From contig NZ_JACAOS010000018.1 in NCBI RefSeq assembly GCF_013386165.1, positions 62,001 to 126,000 on the forward strand: DNA of 64,000 nt. Direction: 5' to 3'. The notes beneath the pieces were generated by a model. The model did no database searches and was not told the origin of the DNA. It saw only the letters and a program-made list of their open reading frames with translations. This document shows, piece after piece, positions 42,427 through 53,357 of the stretch (position 1 is the stretch's first letter; every line of letters begins with the position of its first letter). The translations under genes were made by a program, and so were the position numbers. This DNA comes from Pseudomonas gingeri. GTDB taxonomy: Bacteria > Pseudomonadota > Gammaproteobacteria > Pseudomonadales > Pseudomonadaceae.

Positions 42427-43788
42427 TCAGAGGCTTTGCAGGGTATCGAGCAAGACCTTCACCTTGGTGATCGACTCCTGGTATTCCGCCTGCCAGTCGG
42501 AGTCGGCGACGATGCCGCCGCCGCCCCAGCAACTGACCTGGCCATCCTTGACCAGCAGGCTGCGGATGGCGATGGAACTGTCCATCTCGCCGCGCACATC
42601 CAGGTACAGCAGCGAGCCGCAATACAGTGCCCGTCGGGTCGGCTCCAGCTCGTCGATGATCTGCATGGCACGGATCTTCGGCGCGCCGGTGATCGAGCCG
42701 CCGGGGAAGCTGCCGGCGATCAGGTCGAGGGCGTCGCGGTCGTCGGCCAGGGTGCCGGTGACGCTGCTCACCAGGTGATGCACATTGGGGTAGCTTTCCA
42801 GGCTGAACAGCTCCGGCACCCGCACCGAGCCGATCTGGCAGGTGCGGCCCAGGTCGTTGCGCAGCAGGTCGACGATCATCAGGTTTTCCGCGCGGTCCTT
42901 GCTGCTGGCCAGCAGCTCGGCGGCGTTAGCGGCGTCCTCGGCCGCGTCGCGACCGCGTGGGCGCGTGCCCTTGATCGGCCGTGTCTCGACCTGGCCCTGG
43001 CTGATCTTGACGAAGCGCTCTGGCGACAGGCTCAGCACTGCGCCGTCGTCGGGCAGGCTCTGGAATCCGGAAAAAGGCGTCGGGCAGGCGGCGCGCAGGG
43101 CGCAATAGGCAATCCACGGATCGCCCTGGCAAGCGGCCCGGAAGCGCTGGGCGAAATTGACCTGATAGCAGTCGCCGGCCTGGATATAGTGCTGGATACG
43201 CTCGAAGGCCTGGTGGTAGTCCTCGGCGCTGAGGTCTGCGGTCATTGGGCCGTTCAGCTGGAATGCAGCGGCGTCGGTGCTGACCGGCTGGTTGAACAGC
43301 TGGATCAGCCGCTCGCGTTCGGTGGGCTCGACACTCGGGTGGAAAACCAGCTGGCTGCTGCCCTGCCGGTGATCGCTGATCAGCGCCCAGGCGTACAGGC
43401 CGAAACGTGCATCGGGCAGTTGCAGGTCGTCCCGGGCTTGCTCGGGCAGGGCTTCCAGGTGCCGGCCGAAGTCATAACTCAGGTAGCCGATCAAGCCGCC
43501 GGCAAAGGGCAGTTCGCAGGACGCCGGGAGTTGCGCTTCACCCAGGCGTGCAAGATTGTCCCGCAGGCGTTGCACAAAGGCCATGCCGTGTTCGTCCGGC
43601 TGCACCGCCAGTTGCTCCAGCGGCCAGGCGCTGAGCAGATCGTAACGCCCGCGTTCGGCTTCGGGCCGGCCGCTGTCGAGCAGTACGGCGCCGGGCGCAT
43701 GGCGAATCGCCGCGAAATAATGCGCGGGATTGGCGTGGTAGGGCAGCGGGTGCAGGATGCAGGTCAGCATGTGGTGCGGGTCAGCCAT
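42427..43788 (-). CDS. pabB: PabB, aminodeoxychorismate synthase component I
   Basis: A 453-residue chorismate-utilising enzyme. The C-terminal catalytic part has AGDCYQVNFAQRF, SPERFVKISQG, the PIKGTRPRG motif whose Lys is typical of PabB, MIVDLLRNDLGRTC, and SVTGTL...GGSITGAPKIRAM. It makes 4-amino-4-deoxychorismate for folate together with a PabA glutaminase encoded elsewhere. The ATG at 43788 (MADPHHMLTC) gives family length; a later Met at residue 7 is also possible. Confidence 0.94.
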   Translation of the reverse strand: MADPHHMLTCILHPLPYHANPAHYFAAIRHAPGAVLLDSGRPEAERGRYDLLSAWPLEQLAVQPDEHGMAFVQRLRDNLARLGEAQLPASCELPFAGGLIGYLSYDFGRHLEALPEQARDDLQLPDARFGLYAWALISDHRQGSSQLVFHPSVEPTERERLIQLFNQPVSTDAAAFQLNGPMTADLSAEDYHQAFERIQHYIQAGDCYQVNFAQRFRAACQGDPWIAYCALRAACPTPFSGFQSLPDDGAVLSLSPERFVKISQGQVETRPIKGTRPRGRDAAEDAANAAELLASSKDRAENLMIVDLLRNDLGRTCQIGSVRVPELFSLESYPNVHHLVSSVTGTLADDRDALDLIAGSFPGGSITGAPKIRAMQIIDELEPTRRALYCGSLLYLDVRGEMDSSIAIRSLLVKDGQVSCWGGGGIVADSDWQAEYQESITKVKVLLDTLQSL

Positions 43789-43870
43789 TAGAGAGCGCGG
43801 GGGCGCGATTGTAGTCCCCTGAAGGCGTTGCTCCTAGAGGCATATCGCGGATCGAGGACAGGCCTATTAC

Positions 43871-43957
43871 CCTGTGGGACCTGGCTTGCCGGCGATGGCG
43901 TCAGCCAGGACAGCGCCAGGCCCAAGGGCCTCATCGCTGGCAAGCCAGCTCCTACAA
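43871..43957. repeat. REPIN upstream of pabB (copy 1)
   Basis: CCTGTGGGACCTGGCTTGCCGGCGATGG pairs with ATCGCTGGCAAGCCAGCTCCTACA; the spacer includes GGCCCAAGGGCC. Confidence 0.84.
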
Positions 43958-43998
43958 AGACCTCGGCAGCACAATAATTTTTCGGTGAGACGCGGTTC

Positions 43999-44083
43999 TG
44001 TAGGAGCCGGCCTGCCGGCGATGGCGGCCGAACAGGCGCCACCCGGCTCAAGGGCCTCATCGCCAGCAAGCCCGCTCCCACAA
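43999..44083. repeat. REPIN upstream of pabB (copy 2)
   Basis: TGTAGGAGCCGGCCTGCCGGCGATGG pairs with ATCGCCAGCAAGCCCGCTCCCACA, 42 bases from copy 1 and in the same orientation. The tandem pair separates pabB from the ATP-grasp gene. Confidence 0.85.
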
Positions 44084-44095
44084 GGGCGGAAAGAG

Positions 44096-45082
44096 TCAGT
44101 CGCCGACCGCCGGTACGTGCCCGAACAGTTCCTGGGTAAAGCGCACCCGCTGCGCCGGCGTCTCGCTGATGCCTTTGGCCGCCAGTTCCGCCAGATGGGC
44201 CTCCACGGCATGGGTGCGATGGGTCAGGCCGCAGTCGTTGGCAATCTGGATATTCAGGCCTGGGCGGGCGTTGAGTTCGAGGATCAGCGGGCCCTTGTCC
44301 TGGTCTAGGACCATGTCCACGCCGATATAACCCAGCCCGCACAGCTCATGGCAACCGGCTGCCAGTCGCATGAAACCGTCCCAGTACGGCAGTTGTACGC
44401 CGTCCACCGGCTGATTGGTGTCCGGGTGCTTGCGGATGATGTTGTTCAGCCAGGTGCCGCGCAGGGTGATGCCGGTCGCCAGGTCCACGCCGACACCGAT
44501 GGCGCCCTGGTGCAGGTTGGCCTTGCCGTTGGACTGGCGGGTCGGCAGGCGCAACATGGCCATGACCGGATAGCCCATCAGCACAATCACGCGGATGTCC
44601 GGCACGCCTTCGTAGCTGATGCTCTGGAAGATCTGGTCGGGGGTGACCCGGTATTCGATCAGCGCACGGTCACGGTGCCCGCCCAGGGAATACAGGCCGG
44701 TGAGGATGCTGGAAATCTGGTGCTCGATTTCGCCATGGCTGATCAGTCGCCCGGAGATCGAGCGGTAGTGGCCCTCGAAGCGGTCGGCGATCACCAGGAT
44801 GCCGTCACCGCCAGCGCCCTGGGCCGGTTTGACGACGAAATCACGGCGTCCGGCAATGATCGTTCCGAGCTGGTCGATTTCCTTTTCCGTGGAAATCACC
44901 CCATACATTTCCGGCACATGGATGCCGGCGGCGATGGCCCGTTCCTTGGTGATGATCTTGTCATCGACGATGGGGTAGAGGCTGCGCTTGTTGTACTTGA
45001 GCACATAGTCCGCGTTGCGCCGGTTGATCCCCATGATGCCGCGGGCTTCCAGGGCCTTCCAGGTTTTCCACAGGCCGAACAT
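44096..45082 (-). CDS. ATP-grasp ligase (RimK/alpha-L-glutamate ligase-like) of a retropepsin-transglutaminase cluster
   Basis: A 328-residue ATP-grasp protein, cytosolic by lack of signal. It has MGINRRNADYVLKYNKRSLYPIVDDKIITKERAIAAG (N-domain), the ATP-lid sequence FVVKPAQGAGGDGILVI, and the metal-binding C-terminal LILELNARPGLNIQIAN with E-x-N. All elements expected for catalysis are kept. The substrate is unknown; relatives are called glutamate ligase-like or sugar-transfer-associated ATP-grasp. Its ATG overlaps the stop of the membrane protein gene (TGATG at 45080-45084), showing tight coupling. The order in transcription is retropepsin, membrane protein, ligase. Confidence 0.88.
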   Translation of the reverse strand: MFGLWKTWKALEARGIMGINRRNADYVLKYNKRSLYPIVDDKIITKERAIAAGIHVPEMYGVISTEKEIDQLGTIIAGRRDFVVKPAQGAGGDGILVIADRFEGHYRSISGRLISHGEIEHQISSILTGLYSLGGHRDRALIEYRVTPDQIFQSISYEGVPDIRVIVLMGYPVMAMLRLPTRQSNGKANLHQGAIGVGVDLATGITLRGTWLNNIIRKHPDTNQPVDGVQLPYWDGFMRLAAGCHELCGLGYIGVDMVLDQDKGPLILELNARPGLNIQIANDCGLTHRTHAVEAHLAELAAKGISETPAQRVRFTQELFGHVPAVGD

Positions 45083-46614
45083 CAGGCGTTTTCCTTGAGG
45101 AAGGCCTTGAAGCGCAGCAGTTCGGTCAGGCGGTAACCGCGATAACGTCCCATCGCCAGCATGAAGCCCACCAGGATCAGCAGGATCGCCGGGAAGGTGA
45201 AGACAAAGTAGATCAGCTCCGGCACCGTCATGATCAGGTGCGCCAGGGAGGCCGCGAACAGCGTGCCGATGGCCACTTTCAGGGCGTGGTTGGCGCCACG
45301 TTCCTCCCAGGTGATGGACAGCCGCTCAATGGTCATGGTCAGGATCACCATCGGGAACAATGCCACCGACAGGCCCCGCTCCAGGCCCAGTTTGTGGCTG
45401 AACAGGCTGATGGCGGCGATCAGTACCACGACGAAGGTCAGCACCACCGACAGTCGCGGCAGCATCTGCAACTTCAGATGTTCCAGGTAGGAGCGTAGCG
45501 ACAGCCCCAGGGCGGTGATGATGGTGAACAGCGCGATGCCGAAGCCCAGCTGGGTTTCGCGGAAGGCCAGGGCGATCAGTACCGGGGTGAAGGTGCCGAG
45601 GGTCTGCAGGCCGATCAGGTTGCGCAGGATCAGGATCACCAGCACGCCGATGGGGATCATCACCATGATCATGAAGGTCTGCTGGGTTTGCAGCGGCAAG
45701 CCGTAGAGCGAATATTCGAGGAAGTTGGCGTCGGAGTTCTCGTCGGTCAGCTTGGCCAGGCGGATCGCGTTCATCTCGCTGTTGTTCAGGCTGAAGGTGA
45801 CGCCGGCTTTCTTGCCGCCCTCGACGGTGATCAGGTTGTCAGCGCCGGTCCACCAGAGCAGGCGATCGGAGGGCAGGCCCTGTTCGCCGGTATCCGGGTT
45901 GAAGTACAGCCAGTTCGTACCGTTGAAGCTGCGCAGCCAGAGTTCCGGGGTCTGTGGCTGATCGGCCACCAGGCGCAGGGTGTGGGCGCGTTCCATCGGC
46001 ACATGGGCGATGGACAGCAGCAGCTCGATGATCTGCGCCTTGTGCGGGGTCGACGGATCGCCGGCCAGCAGCAGCTTGACGTTGTCATCGCCCAGGTTGT
46101 TGACCCGCTTGATGGTTTCGCCGATGAAGGTCTCGACGTCCGCCGAGTGCTGGCGGATCGGCGCGAGCAAGGCCTCGGCAGCGATTTTTTCCGGCCCTTC
46201 GATGGCCATGCTGTCGCGGAACGTCGGGCCTTTGACCTTGGGTTTCTCGCCGGTGTAGCGCTTGGTCAGCACCAGGCGGTAATACAGCGTCTGCTTGCCA
46301 CTGACCCGTCGCGCCGACCAGGTCACCTTGCGGTTGCCGTCGGCGCGGTTGACGCTCACCCCGTAGTTATTGGAAATGAAGCTCTCGTTGAGGCTGACGT
46401 AGTCGCGGCTCAGGGGCGGCACGAACATCTGGATCTTCACCGGTTCCTTGGTGCTGGCGACGAACTCGACCTTGGCGTCGATGTTCCACAAGTCGTCCGT
46501 GGCATCTTCGGTGACGGGGATACCCAGCACGAAAATCTGATAGGCCGTGACCGAAGCCCCCAGCAACACCAGTACGGTGATGAGGATTTTCAGGTGGAGG
46601 GTGAGAGAACGCAT
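45082..46614 (-). CDS. Inactive transglutaminase-like protein fused to a multi-pass (7TM-type) membrane domain
   Basis: A 510-residue inner-membrane protein. After an N-terminal anchor (residues 8-30) comes a periplasmic domain to about residue 310, with a transglutaminase-like part around SADVETFIGE...LLLSIAHVPMERAHTLRLV and PELWLRSFNGTNWLYFNPDTGE. About seven helices follow from about residue 315 to 490. The whole protein contains no cysteine, so the transglutaminase domain cannot be catalytic and is probably a binding module. It is coupled to the ligase gene and starts 5 bases after the retropepsin-like gene stops. The function is not established. Confidence 0.87.
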   Translation of the reverse strand: MRSLTLHLKILITVLVLLGASVTAYQIFVLGIPVTEDATDDLWNIDAKVEFVASTKEPVKIQMFVPPLSRDYVSLNESFISNNYGVSVNRADGNRKVTWSARRVSGKQTLYYRLVLTKRYTGEKPKVKGPTFRDSMAIEGPEKIAAEALLAPIRQHSADVETFIGETIKRVNNLGDDNVKLLLAGDPSTPHKAQIIELLLSIAHVPMERAHTLRLVADQPQTPELWLRSFNGTNWLYFNPDTGEQGLPSDRLLWWTGADNLITVEGGKKAGVTFSLNNSEMNAIRLAKLTDENSDANFLEYSLYGLPLQTQQTFMIMVMIPIGVLVILILRNLIGLQTLGTFTPVLIALAFRETQLGFGIALFTIITALGLSLRSYLEHLKLQMLPRLSVVLTFVVVLIAAISLFSHKLGLERGLSVALFPMVILTMTIERLSITWEERGANHALKVAIGTLFAASLAHLIMTVPELIYFVFTFPAILLILVGFMLAMGRYRGYRLTELLRFKAFLKENA

Positions 46615-46619
46615 TCGGA

Positions 46620-47159
46620 TTACTCGGCGGTTTGAGCGTCGTGGGCGCAGGCGGGTTTGCCGGCAGCATATTTAAGACTGGGGTCGACCAGCGCATCGAA
46701 GCGCTTGAGTGCCTCGGAGCCGATCAACAGCGGGTATTGGAAGCTGCTACGGTCGGTCAAGTTCACTTCTATGCTGCGCAAGGCGCTGCCCATGCAGATT
46801 TCCAGGCTGATCACCGGGCGCGCGGTATAGGCGTTGCCCTCGTCCGGGTCATAGTCGCCGGCGCGGCGCTTGATCTTGCTGACGCGGGCCAGGGGCAGTT
46901 CGATCGGGTGCGAATGGGCGGCGTCGATCGCCAGGTAGAAGCGCACCCAACTTTCGCCGTTGCGTTTGAAACGGTGGATGTCGCGGGCACTGAGGGAGGC
47001 GGTCTTGGCCCCGGTGTCGAGCTTGGCCGGCACTTGCAGGTCGATCCCGGCCAGTTGCGCGTACTCGTTCAGGCCGTACACCGTCTTCTCTGTCGCGAGG
47101 CTCACACCTGGCAGGCAAAACAGGCAGAGAAGCAGTAGGGGGGAAGGCTTGAGTCTCAT
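46620..47159 (-). CDS. Exported retropepsin-like aspartic protease family protein (PF05618 type)
   Basis: A 179-residue protein with signal peptide (MRLKPSPLLLLCLFCLPGVSLA), so periplasmic. The retropepsin-like motif KLDTGAKTASLSA (Asp48-Thr-Gly-Ala) is followed by a C-terminal hydrophobic-Gly element PLLIGSEALKRFDALVDPS. The family was once called ATP-dependent zinc protease; I see no zinc or ATP motif, and the DTGA core points to an aspartic protease fold that would work as a dimer. It is the first gene of the three-gene cluster. Substrate and activity are unknown. Confidence 0.86.
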   Translation of the reverse strand: MRLKPSPLLLLCLFCLPGVSLATEKTVYGLNEYAQLAGIDLQVPAKLDTGAKTASLSARDIHRFKRNGESWVRFYLAIDAAHSHPIELPLARVSKIKRRAGDYDPDEGNAYTARPVISLEICMGSALRSIEVNLTDRSSFQYPLLIGSEALKRFDALVDPSLKYAAGKPACAHDAQTAE

Positions 47160-47368
47160 AAATCCTGGCGCGTATCGGGCAATCTTGATTCAAGGGGACT
47201 GGCAATATCGCGCAAGCATCCTCGTACGTCTGTCAGGAAAATATGACAGTCAGCGCATCGGTGGAAGCGCGGCGCATTCTAGCATGCTGGTTTCATGACG
47301 CCAGCGTCGGGACCACCCCCCAGTCGGCTTGCGGCTTGAAGCTCGTTACTTGCCGCTGCTCTTAGACT

Positions 47369-47380
47369 ATTGTCGACAAT
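47369..47380 (+). promoter_or_regulatory. Palindromic operator upstream of prpR (site 1)
   Basis: ATTGTCGACAAT is a perfect 12-bp palindrome 85 bases upstream of the prpR ATG and just upstream of the -35 hexamer. It shares the TGTCGACA core with site 2. The form suits a GntR/FCD regulator, so autoregulation by PrpR is inferred. Confidence 0.65.
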
Positions 47381-47393
47381 ACCAATTAATTCT

Positions 47394-47422
47394 TTGACTG
47401 ATTCATTGGTATTGGCTAGTTT
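47394..47422 (+). promoter_or_regulatory. Putative promoter of prpR-prpB operon
   Basis: TTGACT (47394-47399) and TAGTTT (47417-47422) are 17 bases apart. The -35 is close to consensus, the -10 weak. The pair is bracketed by the two TGTCGACA palindromes. An ACCAAT/ATTGGT inverted repeat overlaps it. Confidence 0.45.
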
Positions 47423-47443
47423 TAGCGCCATTGAAAGATGAGG

Positions 47444-47451
47444 TGTCGACA
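47444..47451 (+). promoter_or_regulatory. Palindromic operator upstream of prpR (site 2)
   Basis: GTGTCGACAAT repeats the TGTCGACA core of site 1, centre to centre 73 bases away, and lies directly before the prpR ATG at 47454, where a bound repressor would also cover the start site of translation on the DNA. Confidence 0.6.
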
Positions 47452-47453
47452 AT

Positions 47454-48176
47454 ATGCTGCATGAGCTGGAGCCGCCCGCGATAGCCCAGGACGACTCGGA
47501 AACCTTGTCCGAGAACGTCTTCCGGCGCATTCAGGCGGCGATCGTCAAGGGTGAGATCGCCCCCGGCAGCAAGATTTCCGAACCGGAACTGGCGCGCACC
47601 TACGGCATCAGTCGCGGCCCGCTGCGCGAGGCCATTCACCGTCTGGAGGGCCAGCGCCTGCTGGTGCGCGTGCCCCATGTCGGTGCGCGGGTGGTGTCCC
47701 TCAGCCAGGCCGAACTGATCGAACTCTACGAAATCCGCGAGTCCCTCGAAGGCATGGCCTGTCGCCTGGCGGCCGAGCGCATGACGACCGAGGAGATCGA
47801 GGAGTTGCGACAGGTTCTCAATACCCACGAGCGTGACGCGGCGTTCCAGGCCGGGGTCGGCTATTACCAGCAGGAAGGCGATTTCGACTTCCATTACCGG
47901 ATTATCCAGGGCGCCGGCAACCGCACCCTGACCCAGATGCTCTGCGGCGAGCTGTACCAACTGGTGCGCATGTACCGCATCCAGTTTTCCGCGACGCCCA
48001 ATCGGCCACGCCAGGCGTTCGCCGAGCATCACCGGATTCTCGATGCCATCGCCGAGCGTGATGGCGAATTGGCCGAACTGCTGATGCGCCGCCATATCGG
48101 CGCGTCGAAACGCAATATCGCGCGTCATTACCAGGACGCCGTCAAACCGACAGCTACGAAGCGAGGTGAGTCATGA
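47454..48176 (+). CDS. prpR: GntR/FCD-family regulator of the prp operon
   Basis: A 240-residue GntR-type regulator. The N-terminal winged helix has VFRRIQAAIVKGEIAPGSKISEPELARTYGISRGPLREAIHRLEGQRLL; the FCD effector domain has ELYEIRESLEGMACRLAA, DFHYRIIQGAGNRTL and EHHRILDAIAERD with the metal-binding histidines. It differs from the enteric sigma-54-type PrpR of the same name. It probably represses the operon and responds to 2-methylcitrate or a relative. Its stop overlaps prpB (ATGA at 48173-48176). Confidence 0.9.
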   Translation: MLHELEPPAIAQDDSETLSENVFRRIQAAIVKGEIAPGSKISEPELARTYGISRGPLREAIHRLEGQRLLVRVPHVGARVVSLSQAELIELYEIRESLEGMACRLAAERMTTEEIEELRQVLNTHERDAAFQAGVGYYQQEGDFDFHYRIIQGAGNRTLTQMLCGELYQLVRMYRIQFSATPNRPRQAFAEHHRILDAIAERDGELAELLMRRHIGASKRNIARHYQDAVKPTATKRGES

Positions 48177-49072
48177 GTCAGGGTTCCAACAAGAGCACGC
48201 CCGGTCAGCGTTTCCGCGATGCGGTCGCCAGCGAACAGCCCTTGCAGGTGGTCGGCGCGATCAACGCCAACCATGCCTTGCTGGCCAAGCGTGCCGGCTT
48301 CAAGGCCATTTACCTGTCCGGTGGCGGTGTCGCGGCCGGCTCCCTCGGGGTGCCGGACCTGGGCATCACCGGGCTGGATGACGTGCTTACCGACGTACGG
48401 CGCATCACCGATGTCTGCGACCTGCCGTTGCTGGTGGATGTCGACACCGGCTTCGGCGCCTCGGCGTTCAACGTCGCGCGCACGGTCAAGTCGATGATCA
48501 AGTTCGGCGCGGCGGCGATCCATATCGAGGATCAGGTCGGCGCCAAGCGCTGCGGCCACCGTCCGAACAAGGAAATCGTCACCCTGCAGGAAATGGTCGA
48601 CCGGATCAAGGCGGCGGTGGATGCCCGCACCGACGACAGCTTCGTGATCATGGCCCGCACCGATGCCCTGGCCGTGGAAGGCCTGGAGTCGGCCCTGGAA
48701 CGTGCCGCCGCATGCATCGAGGCCGGCGCCGACATGGTGTTCCCGGAAGCCATCACCGAGCTGGAAATGTACAAGCTGTTCGCCAACCGGGTGAAGGCGC
48801 CGATCCTGGCCAACATCACCGAGTTCGGCGCGACGCCGCTGTTCACCACCGAACAACTGAAATCCGCCGATGTGGCCCTGGTGCTGTACCCGCTGTCGGC
48901 ATTCCGCGCGATGAACAAGGCGGCAGAAAACGTCTACACCGCGATTCGCCGTGACGGCACTCAGCAGAACGTCATCGATACCATGCAGACTCGCATGGAG
49001 CTTTATGACCGTATCGACTACCACACCTTCGAGCAGAAACTCGATGCGTTGTTTGCCCAGAAGAAGGGCTGA
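48173..49072 (+). CDS. prpB: PrpB, 2-methylisocitrate lyase
   Basis: A 299-residue isocitrate lyase-superfamily enzyme cleaving 2-methylisocitrate to pyruvate and succinate. Visible are YLSGGGVAAGSLGVPDLGITGLDDV, the metal-binding LLVDVDTGFG, and the catalytic loop DQVGAKRCGHR with Cys127. It is translationally coupled to prpR. A REPIN lies between it and prpC. Confidence 0.97.
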   Translation: MSQGSNKSTPGQRFRDAVASEQPLQVVGAINANHALLAKRAGFKAIYLSGGGVAAGSLGVPDLGITGLDDVLTDVRRITDVCDLPLLVDVDTGFGASAFNVARTVKSMIKFGAAAIHIEDQVGAKRCGHRPNKEIVTLQEMVDRIKAAVDARTDDSFVIMARTDALAVEGLESALERAAACIEAGADMVFPEAITELEMYKLFANRVKAPILANITEFGATPLFTTEQLKSADVALVLYPLSAFRAMNKAAENVYTAIRRDGTQQNVIDTMQTRMELYDRIDYHTFEQKLDALFAQKKG

Positions 49073-49108
49073 GCGAGCCCCGCACTATTTGCGGTGGAGC
49101 GCTGATTT

Positions 49109-49181
49109 GTAGGAGCCGGCTTGCTGGCGATAGCGGTGGTGAATGTGAGATCGCCATCGCTGGCAAGCCAGCTCCCACAAG
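49109..49181. repeat. REPIN between prpB and prpC
   Basis: TGTAGGAGCCGGCTTGCTGGCGAT pairs with ATCGCTGGCAAGCCAGCTCCCACA, a short spacer of about 25 bases between. Confidence 0.86.
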
Positions 49182-49261
49182 GACCGTGTTTGCATTGGGG
49201 TAAACCCCCTCGATCCCTGTAATTGCCGGGTCCGTCATAAATTCAAGAATTGGAGAGAGCA

Positions 49262-50389
49262 ATGGCTGAAGCAAAAGTACTGAGCGGTGCCGGCCTGCGT
49301 GGCCAGGTCGCCGGGCAAACCGCCTTGTCCACCGTCGGCCAGGCCGGTGCCGGCCTGACTTACCGTGGCTACGACGTGCGTGAACTGGCCGCCGAGGCGC
49401 GTTTCGAAGAAGTTGCCTATCTGCTGTTGTACGGCGAGCTGCCGAATGCCACCGAGCTGGCGGCCTACATGGGCAAGCTGAAGACCCTGCGCGACCTGCC
49501 CCAGGCGCTGAAGGAAGTGCTCGAGCGGATTCCCGCCGACGCCCACCCGATGGACGTGATGCGGACCGGCTGCTCCTTCCTCGGCAATATCGAGCCTGAA
49601 GGCGACTTCGCCCGCCAGCATGAAGCCACCGACCGGCTGCTGGCCGCGTTCCCGGCGATCATGTGCTACTGGTATCGCTTCAGCCACGAAGGCTTGCGCA
49701 TCGATTGCGTGACCGACGAAGCGTCCATCGGCGGGCATTTCCTGCACTTGCTGCATGGCAAGGCGCCGAGCGAGTTGCACCGCAAGGTGATGGACGTGTC
49801 GCTGATCCTCTACGCGGAACACGAGTTCAACGCCTCGACGTTCACCGCGCGGGTCTGTGCCTCGACCTTGTCCGACCTGTTCTCCTGTGTGACCGCAGCC
49901 ATCGGCTCGCTGCGCGGCCCGCTGCACGGCGGGGCCAACGAGGCGGCGATGGAAATGATCGAGCGTTTCAGCTCGCCCGAGGAGGCCGTCGAAGGCACCC
50001 TCGGCATGCTGGCGCGCAAGGACAAGATCATGGGCTTCGGCCATGCGATCTACAAAGACAACGATCCGCGTAATGAAGTGATCAAGGGCTGGTCGAAGAA
50101 GCTCGCCGACGAGGTCGGTGACACCGTGTTGTTCGCGGTCTCCGAAGCCATCGACAAGACCATGTGGGAACAGAAGAAGCTGTTCCCGAATGCCGACTTC
50201 TACCATGCCTCGGCGTACCACTTCATGGGGATCCCGACCAAGCTGTTCACACCGATCTTCGTTTGCTCGCGCCTGACCGGCTGGGCTGCGCACGTGTTCG
50301 AACAGCGGGCCAATAACCGCATCATCCGTCCGAGCGCCGAGTACATCGGCGTTGATCAGCGCAAGTTCGTGCCAATCGAGCAACGCTGA
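49262..50389 (+). CDS. prpC: PrpC, 2-methylcitrate synthase
   Basis: A 375-residue citrate synthase-family enzyme that condenses propionyl-CoA and oxaloacetate. It has GLTYRGYDVRELA, STFTARVCASTLSD, SLRGPLHGGANEAAMEM (catalytic His) and MGFGHAIYKDNDPRN (second His and Asp). The size is that of methylcitrate synthases and shorter than the usual hexameric GltA. ATG at 49262 follows TTGGAGAGAGCA. Confidence 0.96.
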   Translation: MAEAKVLSGAGLRGQVAGQTALSTVGQAGAGLTYRGYDVRELAAEARFEEVAYLLLYGELPNATELAAYMGKLKTLRDLPQALKEVLERIPADAHPMDVMRTGCSFLGNIEPEGDFARQHEATDRLLAAFPAIMCYWYRFSHEGLRIDCVTDEASIGGHFLHLLHGKAPSELHRKVMDVSLILYAEHEFNASTFTARVCASTLSDLFSCVTAAIGSLRGPLHGGANEAAMEMIERFSSPEEAVEGTLGMLARKDKIMGFGHAIYKDNDPRNEVIKGWSKKLADEVGDTVLFAVSEAIDKTMWEQKKLFPNADFYHASAYHFMGIPTKLFTPIFVCSRLTGWAAHVFEQRANNRIIRPSAEYIGVDQRKFVPIEQR

Positions 50390-50427
50390 CCGGTGGGGAA
50401 CGGCGCAGCTTGCTGAATCAACCGCGA

Positions 50428-50524
50428 CCCTGTAGGAGCCGAGCTTGCTCGCGATGACGGACTGACTGCAACATTGATGTCGACCGTTACACCGCTATCG
50501 CGAGCAAGCTCGGCTCCTACAGGG
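50428..50524. repeat. REPIN between prpC and acnD (GAGCTTGCTCGC class)
   Basis: CCCTGTAGGAGCCGAGCTTGCTCGCGAT and ATCGCGAGCAAGCTCGGCTCCTACAGGG form a perfect inverted repeat of about 28 bases around a spacer of about 40. It differs in core from the prpB-prpC element. Confidence 0.9.
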
Positions 50525-50591
50525 ACTCGGTTGCCATTCACTGCCGGTGCCAGGCGCCCCGTCTGAAACTACCGTGATCGAGTCCCAGAAC

Positions 50592-53189
<2,598 letters not shown>

Positions 53190-53195
53190 AAAGTT

Positions 53196-53328
53196 TGTGG
53201 CGAGCGGGCTTGCCCGCGCTGGGGTGCGGAGCGCCCCTAAAACCAGAGAATTCGCTGTGTCTGACACGGCGAGGTGTCCGGTTTTACGACTGCTGCGCAG
53301 TCGAGCGGGGGCAAGCCCCCTCGCCACA
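53196..53328. repeat. Long inverted REP-like repeat between acnD and prpF (GGCGAGCGGGCTTGCCCGC class)
   Basis: The left arm TTGTGGCGAGCGGGCTTGCCCGCGCT and right arm AGCGGGGGCAAGCCCCCTCGCCACA are inverted around about 85 bases. This is a third sequence class, distinct from the two TAGGAGC types. The spacer has a further small dyad (GACTGCTGCGCAGTC at about 53288). Confidence 0.82.
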
Positions 53329-53357
53329 TGACTTCGGCCCTGACAGGACACGATTTC

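Noticed and set aside
42239..42622. N-terminal extension of CysH in the same frame
   Set aside because: The extension runs through a REPIN and the end of pabB. The conserved CysH N-terminus starts at 42238.
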